Below are positions 54,526 to 64,000 of a stretch of 64,000 bases of DNA, piece by piece; position 1 is the stretch's first letter, and every line of letters starts with the position of its first letter. Origin of the DNA: Mycteria americana (Eukaryota; Chordata; Aves; Ciconiiformes; Ciconiidae); contig NC_134371.1 in assembly GCF_035582795.1 (NCBI RefSeq), forward strand, positions 45,673,001-45,737,000, written 5' to 3'. Below the pieces are notes generated by a model. It made no database searches and was not told the origin of the DNA. It saw only the letters and a list, made by a program, of their open reading frames with translations. The position numbers and the translations under genes are program-made.

Positions 54526-55254
54526 CTATCTCGTCTGTTATTTTGGACTCTTGGTTTATAATTCCTCAAAGCAACTCTGATACTTAAACTGTACATCACA
54601 ATCTGTGGTATACCTAGAACTACAAAAGACTTCAGATCTTTGATACCATTTCCAAGTGCCTGACTTTGCAGTGCGGTAAGAAATAATACAGTAGCACAGA
54701 GCTGAAAATCTGTTTATTTTTCTGTATTGGACACATAGGTTAAGGTCCTAATGCTGCTTTGGAGAACAATACAACTTCAAACTATTCTGTTCTTCTAGTT
54801 GTCTATCTGTGGTCAAAGCTGGTGGACTATTTTTTATTAGCACTACAACTATTTAAATACTGATTTCCTTAACTGAATTTTAGTACAACTTGCATCTTTT
54901 ACAGACAGGATCTAGTTTTTTATGTCTGTCATTTTATGTGATTCTGAGCTATTACTATTATTCCCTCGCTTGTATTTACAAAAGGGAAGTCTTTTTTTGT
55001 GTATGTCTCCCTGGAACCATGGACAAATAAAAATAAAAAAAACAAATCCACGTACTGGACGAGCAAGGGGAGGGGATTAAGTTGGTGGGAATTGCTGCTG
55101 CTTCCCCTCTTGCAGCTCTGCGGGATGTGGCTGTATCGCTGCTTCACTCCAGCGGGGGGGATGTTAACTGTCTTGTTGCCCCGGCTCCATAGCCGTGTTC
55201 TCCCTGCTTTCAACGCCTGTGTTCTTCAACCTGCTACTCCTCTAGCTGTTAATA
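54526..55254. other. Short intergenic spacer between WDR47 and CLCC1
   Basis: About 0.7 kb that shifts from AT-rich to GC-rich. I see no gene, RNA or repeat in it. It is the only sequence separating the WDR47 poly(A) site from the CLCC1 promoter. Confidence 0.7.
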
Positions 55255-56150
55255 CGCTCGTTGCGTGTCCCGGCCGTGCTGCTCCGCAGCTGTGGACCCA
55301 CTGCCGGCTGGGCCTGTCCGGCCGCGGGAAGGGCGGGGCTGCGGCAGCCGCTGGGCGGGCCCCCGGGCAGCGCCGAGCCCGCCAGCCCCTCCCGGCGCCT
55401 GAGGGCCCGAGCGGAGGCTCGGCGGCCGCTTCTCCGCGGCCCCTGTACGGCGGGAGCGGTTTCTCCCCGGCCTCGGGGCGGCGGCGCGCCTGGGAGCGAG
55501 CGGCGGCCGCGGGAACGCAGGCGTAAGGGGCGGGGAGTAGTGCGGGACCCCCCTCCGGCTGCTGGGGGCCTGGCGATGCGGGGCGGCTCCGGGCCGGGTA
55601 AACACGCCGAGACCGTCTGCGGGCCTTCAGGTACCAGGGGGGCTGGCGGGCGGGCCCTCGGCTGCGGAGCCTCGCTAGGGGCGGCGGGGCCCGCCGCTGG
55701 TCCGTGGCCGGGCGGCGGTGGGGGGCCGCTGACGGGAGCCCTGCTGTGGGGGACCTGACGGGAGGTGCTGCCGGGCCCGGCCTGCGCGTTGTGCGGGCCC
55801 TAGCGCGCTCGTCGCGGTGAACTGGCGAGGAGGAGCGGTGGGAGCGAGGAAGGGGCTGGAAGGCTGCGTGTCTTCTCACGCCGTGGTGTTAGTATCCGAG
55901 ACAAACAAGGCGAGGGCGAAGGCGGGGGAGAAGTATACGGGGTTTTCCGTTTTATAGTTGTTTCGGTGCTTGCAACGTACGGCCTCCGGCGTCGTCGGCC
56001 GGGGAGAAACAGCCGTGCCCCGGGGTCGGCCTGTGCGGGGCTACGGCTCGGGGCAGGCAGCGCCTGCAGCCGGAGGGAAGCGGGGCCGGCGGCCTCGGGC
56101 CTGTCGGAGCAGCGCGGGAGTATCCTCACGGCCTTTGCAAGACTTGCCAC
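55255..56150 (+). promoter_or_regulatory. CLCC1: CpG-island promoter and 5'UTR region of CLCC1
   Basis: A dense CpG block with GC boxes (GGGGCGGGG at 55527-55535). Possible first-exon donors are CCTTCAG|GTACCA (55630/55631) and GCCGG|GTAAAC (near 55597); I cannot choose between them. The first coding exon starts at 56495. Long minus-strand frames here are composition artefacts. Confidence 0.75.
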
Positions 56151-56503
56151 GGGAATTTGTGTCGTGATAATGGTGCTGGGCCCTTGTCTCGAAGCCTGGA
56201 GGAGTTCTGCACTGTTTTATCATATTTAGCCACGCTGAACTCTGGCCTACACCTGCTGATAACTACAGCTAGTTACATTGACTCAGTCATATAACACAGC
56301 TTAATTGTTGCGTATTCTTGCCAGTGTTTTCTTTGGAAAAAAAATTATATAAGTGAAGTTTAACCTGCTTAATGGAGAACCGAGTTTTAAACAACACTGG
56401 AGAATACCTTTTTCATGTTGTAAGATTGTTTCAGTTTTTTCGTACAGCGTGTTGTATTCTGAACTAAATAATCTGAATTTCTTGTTATATTTAGTGATCC
56501 AGG

Positions 56504-56635
56504 ATGCTGTTTCCTGTGGTATTGTGTGCAGTTGTGCTAATAGGCAGTGGTAAAGTTCAAGATGATGAATGGATTGACCCCACGGATATGCTCAATTACG
56601 ATGCAGCATCAGGAACAATGAGAAGACCTTACAAG
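56504..56635 (+). CDS. CLCC1: CLCC1 coding exon 1: signal peptide and [11 protein letters not shown] motif
   Basis: The exon starts at 56495 after TATTTAG; ATG at 56504. 44 codons, ending CCT TAC AAG|GTAGAA. The signal peptide is predicted to be cleaved near residues 16-19, placing the N terminus in the ER lumen. Confidence 0.93.
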
Positions 56636-59600
56636 GTAGAAAAAGAAAGGGTGCACGAATACCTGTCTCTCCCAAACAGTCCTTCAGCCACATGCTGTTG
56701 AAAGATTGCCCTTAAATCGTGACATTAGAAAACAATAGAATTACGGTCTTTTTAAATCGTGACATTAGAAAACAATAGAATTACGGTCTTTTTAAGGTCT
56801 TACAAGGTTACATCTGAACCTGTACACAGAAATGTGTTGTGTGAAAATTGCAAGAAAAAAATAGCAATCTATATTATTGTAGATAATTAGCTCAGGCCTT
56901 TTACTGCTGAGTTTCTGTTGCACATTGATCAAGTCACAGGAACCATGCTTTTTGTCTTTTCACAGGTGGTGGTTGATTTACACAGGTTGTGGCTCCACAG
57001 GTTACTTCTCTGAGAAGTACTGGGTTAAGCAGCTCTTGCTAGTTTCTCAAGTATAGTGTTAAATATCTTGAAAATTAAGTTCCTAGCTGATAAAAGTTGG
57101 GCGAGTTAAGATTAATGATTATATTTTACTTGAATTATCCGGTTCCCCACTAATATGGGAATAAACCCCATTTATTATGTGAGAGTATTATGAAGGTCAA
57201 TGGTGTTTTGTGATGCTGAGCATCAGAGTTTTCAGAAGGAAGATCAGAATAGGGATTGAGTGCTGTACTGTTAGTAATTCATGAACATTGAGGAGAAGAT
57301 GAAATATGAAAAGCTGGTTTTAACAAGGTGAATCATCTCGGTTGTCTTATATGAGGGGTGGACTCTACATATATCATGAGATGCATATTGTTTATTCAGT
57401 ACCTGTGTGCACACATGGTACTCTAAACTGTGGTTGGTTGTACGGGCACCATTGATTTTTGTCATTCTTCAGCCTTCAAGTTTGGTTTTGCATTTCTTAA
57501 GCTTCAGAAAATTATTAAGACTGCAAACTGCATTATTTCTCTCCACAGAGTTCCTCATCAGCCCCCACCTGCCCCAAGTCCACCTGATAGTCATTAGCAT
57601 CCCTAAAATTCAGCCACAAGTTTTTGAGTCTTTCAACTTGGTGCCCAACTGCTTCCGTTTTTATTAAAAAATATTAGGAGTTTTACTGTTGTCTCCCACA
57701 AAAATAGAACTGCATCTTTAAAGGAGAAAAATGACTGCTTTGGGTAAACCCATCTTTTCAGGATTTCTTTTCTGCTCTACAGTGAGAGATTTTAGGTAGG
57801 CAGGCTGCGTGGGCCACCTGAGTCCTCAACACCAAACTTCGTATCAGCATAAGTTCACTGATCTGTGTGATGTTGCACTTCCTTTTGGAGACTTTCCTCA
57901 ATATGCATGCCTGGTTGTGTAGAAGAAGCACTGCTAAAACTAAGTCTGAGCAATTAGCAGAAAAAATGGGATGTTGTTTCAGAGTGAAGAGGGAACATGA
58001 AAGGAAAGGCATGCAACCGAGAATGGGGCTTTGTATTTACTTTCAGTCTGGCTGGCTGCATGGCCAGCTGGACTGGGAATCTGTCTGGCTGAAAACTGCC
58101 CCTTTGCTTGCTGAGTCGGTTTTTAGCCAGTCCGATTATCTAATCTGATGCACTGCGTGGCTCACCAACACTCGGAGGAGGGGAAAGGGCAGGTGGGGGA
58201 GGAAAGGGCAAGACCTCACCTTTTGAAGGCAGCATACATTTAGATAAAGTAATTGTCCATTTGGAGCCTAAAATAACAGCAGAGAGGCAACTGGAGTATC
58301 GTTGGGAGAGTATTAGCAGCAAAGACCAACACTCATTTTTTAGCTCCTTTGTGCCTCTTAGAGTGATCTGACTATAGAAGTGTAACATGACATATTGACC
58401 AAATTCTTTGATTCTAAAAATATGTGTTTTTCTTACGCAATTTTAGGCAAACTATCATGACTCTGAGGATAAGACTGTGGATACAGTCAGTACTGAAGTC
58501 TTATGGAGTTGTTCCAGGGAAGTAGATTCCTTGCAACAGAAGGTTTGTTACGGAACTTCAGGATATTTTCCAGCCTTTTACAGTTTGTGCTTTCTGATGA
58601 TGCTTTTCTGGATAGTATAGAACAGGTGAATTGCTGGCATAATCTGTGAGAGACCATGCGTTATGTAGGGGGAACCTCTTTATTCAAAGGAGAGACTGGA
58701 AGTGGTTTGAACTCGATTCCAAATTGCTGCTTGGCCTACCAAGGTCTGTTTCCTAAAATGTTTTATAGCGTAACAGAAGTTGATAGGAGCTACGTGCTTC
58801 TGTCCAGTGTCAACAGTTTGAACATGTGGTGGTGATAACATCACAACATGTGTGGTGATAACACACTGTGCTGCTAAAAGCTAAGAAACCTGGACCTTTA
58901 ATTTTCAAGTTGTTCAGTTCTGTTGGATTTTAAGGGGTGGGTTGTGGGCATAGAGAACATGTTTGTGGCTGACGTAATGTGCAATGCTGCAGCTCTCAGA
59001 AGCCGCTGTAAGGCCCCCATGCTGCTGCTTCCTATGAGATCAGGAGGATGCGGTGATGCTTGTGTAGCTACCAGGGCTCTCATTTCCCTCAGTCATTTGG
59101 AGACCCAATGGGATATGTAATTTTAATGTTGTTTTAGTTAGTATTTTTTACAGTTCTCCCCCCCGCCCCCCCCCCCCCCCCCCCCCCCCGATATAAACAA
59201 AATTTAAGGAGATGCAGATATTTAGTTTTTTCTGGTCTTACTGAGGTTAGTATTCAAACCGTATTATTAGCAGATCTGGAATGTCCAGTACTGGCCAGTC
59301 CCATGGAAAGCAGTATCTTCAGCAACTGCATACGCTTTTTATCTGGTGTACTAATCGTGGGATTATTGCTAAACTAAAGAAATGGGCCTCTGTTAATCCT
59401 GAGTTTAATGTGTTGGTAGGGTTTTTTTTTTCTCCTATGAACAAGCTGGTTTGAGCAAGAAGTGAATAAAATGTATTTACATTGCAGATTGCAGAATGTG
59501 AGAAGAGGAATGCCAAATCACATGAAAGCCGTAGCTTTTATATTTTGAAGCGATACTTGAATAAGATTTTAAATGAAGCTGGAAAACTTGGCCTTGTAAG

Positions 59601-60815
59601 TATTTGAACAGTCATTAAAAATTCATTAGAATTCATATTACTGCTTTATGTGATTTTCACAGTTATCAAGTATTGATTAATTATTCTGGCATTTATTTAT
59701 TAATTATTCTGGTATACTTTAAATTTAAATTAAAATTAAGGGAACTGAATTGCAAAGGAGAAAATGATACAAGTATGTGCATCCAATATTGCTGTTAGTT
59801 AGCAGTGTTTGCTGCAGAGGCAGTTGCCGTTTGATCTGTAAAGCATCCAAAGGAAGACTACGGGAATTCAGAGTATGTATCTAAATATCTATTGCTGGGA
59901 CGCAGCTGTAGTAATACTCTGTTCAGCTCATGTTAATGGTTGTTAAACTTGAAAGAGCTGGAGTTTGTTTGTTTGTTGTAGACCTTTTAGGCCTTTGTTT
60001 TAGACTCTGCCACATTAACCATCTAGGAGTAGTAGCTTATTAGAGTTTGCATGTAAGAGTCGCCTTCTTACTTTCTTTATTATATCGTCTGTGGAGATAT
60101 TTTTTTTCCTATTCAGAGGTAGAGGAGTAAATTTTTAGCAATAAGCAAAATTAATGTTTAACAAAGAACATTATACTTAGCAATGCAAAATTTCTTATTT
60201 CAGTATTTAATAGCTTCTATCTGTATTACCCAGCCATGATCGGGGCACACATAGCACATTAGTGATTATTACTTGTTAATGAGAAGTGGTTCTAAAATTT
60301 TAATAACAGGTGAGATAACTCACTTGATTTTTTTAGGTTTTTGCTGTAGAATTGAAAGAGTACAAACCAGTTTAATTCCTGTTTTATATAGTTTAGAAGA
60401 ATGAACAAAAAGGTTATAGAATCATAGTGTGCTCCCTGTCCCATGTCTTCATCCTGCAGTCCGCTTCAAAAAGGTGCTGGTACATAATGAGGGTATATAA
60501 TCAGGTATTTGCATAGGGATACATTTTTTTGTATGTACTTCTATTTCCAAATAAGCAGCTTTTAACCACTGTTTTGCTTTGCTTTTAATTCAGCCTGAGG
60601 AAAACATGGGCCACGTCCATTACGATGCTGAGATCATTCTTACAAAAAAGACATATTTGGAGATCCTCAGGTTTCTCAGTGAGGAAACTTGGCAGTCAGG
60701 TGCTGTGGATGATGCACTTAGTGATATTTTGATCAATTTCAAGCACCATGATTATAAAGCTTGGCATTGGAGATTTGAAGACACTTTTGGAATTGATCTA
60801 TATAATATGTTTCTG
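56504..60815 (+). CDS. CLCC1: CLCC1, chloride channel CLIC-like 1 (gene-level entry, 3' part outside window)
   Basis: ER-resident anion channel; in mammals its loss causes ER stress and neuronal or retinal degeneration. Four coding exons are present: 56504-56635, 58447-58542, 59488-59595, 60594-60815 (132, 96, 108 and 222 nt; 186 residues). They encode a hydrophobic signal peptide ([16 protein letters not shown]), the conserved [20 protein letters not shown] stretch, and the luminal region with [19 protein letters not shown] and [16 protein letters not shown] just before the first membrane helix. The membrane helices and the tail are beyond the window. The start has A at -3 and sits nine bases into the exon. 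All exon junctions are phase 0. CLCC1 follows WDR47 head-to-tail, as I recall for human 1p13. Identity rests on conserved motifs, not on a search. Confidence 0.95.
56712..56795. repeat. Perfect 40-bp tandem duplication in CLCC1 intron 1
   Basis: Positions 56712-56751 and 56752-56791 are identical over 40 bases (starting TTAAATCGTGACATTAG), plus four bases of a third copy. Complete identity suggests a recent event. It lies 76 nt after the exon-1 donor. Confidence 0.95.
58447..58542 (+). CDS. CLCC1: CLCC1 exon 2
   Basis: 96 nt between CAATTTTAG and GTTTGT. It encodes [32 protein letters not shown], with a conserved Cys. It is less conserved than its neighbours. Confidence 0.9.
59158..59189. 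repeat. Poly(C) tract in a CLCC1 intron
   Basis: 32 bases, all C except a G at 59165, with 24 uninterrupted C at the end. Long C runs are rare in vertebrate DNA and could form an i-motif or (other strand) a G-quadruplex; polymerase slippage or an assembly error is also possible. Confidence 0.9.
59488..59595 (+). CDS. CLCC1: CLCC1 exon 3
   Basis: 108 nt between CATTGCAG and GTAAGT. It encodes [36 protein letters not shown], the conserved luminal helix region. Confidence 0.95.
60594..60815 (+). CDS. CLCC1: CLCC1 exon 4: luminal domain up to the first membrane helix
   Basis: 222 nt between TTAATTCAG and GTAAGA. It encodes [20 protein letters not shown], then [20 protein letters not shown] and [16 protein letters not shown]. 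The next exon should start the membrane part and is not visible before the window ends. Confidence 0.95.
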
Positions 60816-61406
60816 GTAAGAGAAGAAGAAAGATTTGTTGTTGTTGTTTTTTAATTGCTGTTTTCTCCAGTTTCTTTGTGCAAGTCTAGCCAATGAGTAG
60901 TACCATTTTAACTCCACACGTAAAGCAGTTCTTCCCATTGTACTTACAGTGAATCACTCTTTTTGTTTCATGGTTGCTGAAGGTAGAGGCAATGTATTCA
61001 CTTGAAGTAAGAATTCAAGTTTTTTATTCCTGTGCTCATCTTTTCTTATTGTAGCTTTGCGGTTTTTTTCTGGTATGCTTTCTTTTTTCTCACCCTGTCT
61101 TCTATATCTGTGCTGCATGACTCATTAGACTCTAGTACTTTCTTGTCACTTAAACTGACAACTCATGCATTGTAAATTTTCCAGAGTTGTCTCTTGTTCA
61201 AATAGATGCTGAAGCTGTTGGCCTCTGCAGGAGCTGGAATATATTTATATTGAGGCAAGTGTATATTTGAGGTCTTAGATTTTATAGGTTAGGGGTTTTT
61301 GTGAATTTTATGGGAAAAAATTGTATAGTGGTGGAGAGAAGAGCGTGACTGTGTGAAAATGTCATATTCTCTCAAATGGAATTACAAAGTGCTAAGCTAA
61401 GGATCT

Positions 61407-64000
61407 AAGAATCATAGAATAGTTTGGGTTGGAAAGGACCTTTAAAGGTCTCCTAGTCCAACCCCCCTGCAGTGAGCAGGGACATCTTCAACTAGATCAG
61501 GTTGCTCAGAGCCCTGTCTAACCTGACCTTGAATGTTTCCAGGGATGGGGCATCTACCACCTCTCTGGGCAACCTGTGCCAGTGTTTCACCACCCTCGTT
61601 GTAAAAAATGTCTTCCTTGTATCTAGCCTCAATCTACCCTCTTTTAGTTTAAAGCCATTGCCCCTTGTCCTATCGCAACAGGCCCTACTAAAAGGTTTGT
61701 CCCCATCTTTCTTATAAGCCCCTTTTAAGTACTGAAAGGCCACAATAAATTCTCCCCAGAGCTTTCTCTTCTCCAGGCTGAACAGCCCCAACTCTCTCAG
61801 CTTTTCTTCATAGGAGAGGTGTTCCATCCCTCTGATCATTTTTGTGGCCCTCCTCTGGACCTGCTCCAACAGGTCCATGTCTTTCCTGTGCTGAGGGCTC
61901 GAGAGCTGGACGCAGTACTCCCGGTTGGGGTCTCACCAGAGTGGAGTAGAGGGGCAGAACCACCTCCCTTGACCTGCTGGCCACGCTGCTTGTGATGCAG
62001 CCCAGGATATGGTTGGCCTTCTGGGCTGTGAGTGCACATTGTTGGCTCATGTCCAGCTTTTCATCCATCAGTACCCCCAAGTCCTCCGCAGGGCTGCTCT
62101 CAATCCCTCCATCCCCCAGCCTATAGTGATAGTGGGGGTTGCCCTGACCCAGGTGCAGACCTTACACTTGGCCTTCTTGAACCTCATGAGGTTCACATGG
62201 GCCCACTTCTCCAGCTTGTCCAGGTCCCTCTGGGTGGCATCCTGTCCTTCTGGCATGTCAACTGCACCACTCAGCTTGGTGTCTTCTGCAAACTTGCTGA
62301 GGGTGCACTCAATCCCACTGTCTATGCCATTGATGAAAGTATTGAACAGTACTGGTCCCAGTACAGACCCCTGAGGGACATCACTTGTCACCAGTCTCCA
62401 TCTGGACATTGAACTGTTGACCACTACCCTCTGGATGTGACCATCCAACCAATTCCTCATCCACCGAACAGTCCACCCATCAAATCCATATCTCTCCAAT
62501 TTAGAGAGAAGGATGTTGTGGAGGACTCTGTCAAAGGCCTTACAGAAGTCCAGCTAGATGACATCTGTAGCTCTTCCCTCGTCCACTGGTGTAGTCACTC
62601 CATCATAGAAGGCCACTAGGTTGGTCAGGCAGGACTTGCCTTTGGTGAAGCCATGCTGGCTGTCTCGAGTCACCTCCCTGTCCTCCATGTGCTCTAGCAT
62701 AGCTTCTAGGAGGATCTGTTCCACGATCTTCCCAGGCACAGAGGTGAGGCTGACAGGTTGGTAGTTCCCAGGGTCCCCCTTTCTACCTTTTTTAAAAATG
62801 GGTGCAGTGTTCCCCTTTTTCCAGTCACCAGGGACTTCACCTGACTGGCATGACTTTTCAAATATCATGGAGAGTGGCTTGGCAACTACATCAGCCAGTT
62901 CCCTCAGGACTCTGGGATGCATCTCATCAGGTCCCATAGACTTATGTATGTTCAGGTTCCTCAGGTGGTCTCGAACCTGATCGTCTCTTGCAGTGAGAGG
63001 GACTTTGCCCCCCCAGTCCCCGTCTTGCTGTCCATCCACTCAAGAGGTGTGGGAAGAGAGGTTGCCAGCGAAGACTGAGGCAAAGAAGTTGTTGAGTACC
63101 TCGGCGTTCTTGTCCATTGTTACCAGTTTGCCAGTCTTGCTCATCGGGGGGGTACGCTTTCTTTGATCTTCCTTTTCTGGCTGACATACCTGTAGAAGCC
63201 CTTCTTGTTATTCTTTGCATCCCTTGCCAAGTTCAGCTCCAGCTGCGCCTTGGCCTTCCTGACCCCATCCCTACACAACCGGGCAGCGTCCCTGTACTCT
63301 TCCCAGGATACCTGTCCCTGCTTCCACTGCCTGTGCATTTGCTTCTTGCCCTTTAGTTTGACCAGCAGGTCTCGACTTAGCCATGCTGGTCTCTTGCCTT
63401 CCTTTCCTGATTTCCTGCATCTGGGGACTGAGAGCTCTCGCGCTCTATGGAAGGCATCCTTAAAGATCTGCCAGCTCTGTTCTGCTCCCTTGTCCCTGAG
63501 GGCCATTTCCTAGGGGGTCCTATTGACTAACCTCCTTGAAGAGCTGGAAGTTTGCTTTCCCTAAAATTCAGGCTCCTAACTTTACTCTTCGCCTGACCCA
63601 TATCCCTCAGGCCTGCGAATTCCACCAGTGTATGATCACTGCAGCCTAGGTGCCTACAATCTTGACGTCACCGATTACCTCACTTGCATTGGTGACCAAC
63701 AGGTCCAGCATCACATCCCCTCTGGTAGGGCTGTCTATTACCTGGCTTAAGAAGTTATCCTCAATGCCCTCCAGGAGTCTCCTGGATCGCCTACACCTCG
63801 CCGTGCTACTTTTCCAGCAGATGTTCGGGGTGCTTGAAGTCCCCCAGCAGGGTGAGAGCCTGTGAGCGCGATGCCTCCTGTAGCTGGAGTAAGAAGGCTT
63901 TGTCAATAGCTCCCCTTGCTCAGGTGGCCTGTAGTAGACACCAGCCACAAGGTTCCCTTTGTTGCCTCAGTCTCTGATTCTTACTTGTAAGCTTTCAATC
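61407..64000 (-). mobile_element. Long CR1 LINE (3' end to the endonuclease region), inactivated, runs off the window
   Basis: At least 2.6 kb. The 3' end is at 61407 (AAGAATCATAGAATAG on the + strand). On the minus strand ORF2 pieces appear in order: endonuclease part (63948-63646; DSPTRGDVMLDLLVTN), linker (63506-63141), reverse transcriptase fingers and palm (63039-62554; [20 protein letters not shown]), catalytic palm (62499-62068; [20 protein letters not shown]), and C-terminal domain (61878-61492; LLEQVQRRATKMIRGMEHLS). The pieces are in different frames, separated by stops, and the catalytic box reads FAED rather than FADD (62281-62292), so it is dead. It is probably inside a CLCC1 intron, antisense to the gene. 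Confidence 0.93.

Noticed and set aside
55226-55879. A 217-codon minus-strand open frame in the CLCC1 CpG island
   Set aside because: Same composition effect: Arg/Pro/Ala-rich, overlapping other open frames, no recognisable domain.
60416-60427. ATAGAATCATAG resembling the CR1 3' terminal repeat
   Set aside because: Only about 12 bases match and the CR1 body does not follow, so it is not called as an insertion.

Overview
The window looks like nuclear DNA from a bird. It has large AT-rich introns with GT/AG junctions, CpG-island promoters, several CR1 LINE fragments (the characteristic avian retrotransposon) and a solo LTR of a type common in neoavian genomes. The species cannot be read from the sequence. 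All recognised genes are on the + strand and conserved across vertebrates: the 3' two-thirds of CAMSAP2, all of the WDR47 coding region, and the 5' half of CLCC1. There is no CRISPR array, tRNA or rRNA, and no prokaryotic feature.

Layout. 1-18,549: eleven coding exons of CAMSAP2, running from the end of its CH domain to the CKK domain and stop codon, with a solo LTR in one intron (4,304-4,867). 18,550 to about 21,530: the probable CAMSAP2 3'UTR, which holds a perfect 10-bp hairpin close to two Pumilio-type sites. About 21,530-26,330: intergenic sequence with no recognisable gene. About 26,330-27,880: CpG-island promoter and non-coding first exon of WDR47, with a CR1 3'-end fragment inside the island. 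27,364-53,263: the rest of WDR47, with fourteen coding exons. They add up to 919 residues and contain LisH, CTLH and a coiled coil, then seven WD40 repeats at the C terminus. 53,264 to about 54,525: WDR47 3'UTR. About 55,255-56,150: CpG-island promoter of CLCC1. 56,504-60,815: four CLCC1 coding exons (186 residues); the membrane part lies beyond the window. 61,407-64,000: a long but inactivated CR1 on the minus strand, probably in a CLCC1 intron.

The genes together. CAMSAP2 binds and stabilises free microtubule minus ends. WDR47 (nemitin) is reported to bind CAMSAP proteins and protect those minus ends in neurons and cilia. In human the two genes lie far apart on chromosome 1, but here they are adjacent and in the same orientation. 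CLCC1 is an ER anion channel whose place next to WDR47 is an old, conserved linkage. No new enzymatic or defence system is visible. The points most worth checking are the CAMSAP2-WDR47 linkage, a possible WDR47 alternative exon that would add an in-frame N-terminal extension, a 105-nt WDR47 intron that is fully open in frame, an in-frame NAGNAG acceptor, and the CAMSAP2 3'UTR hairpin.
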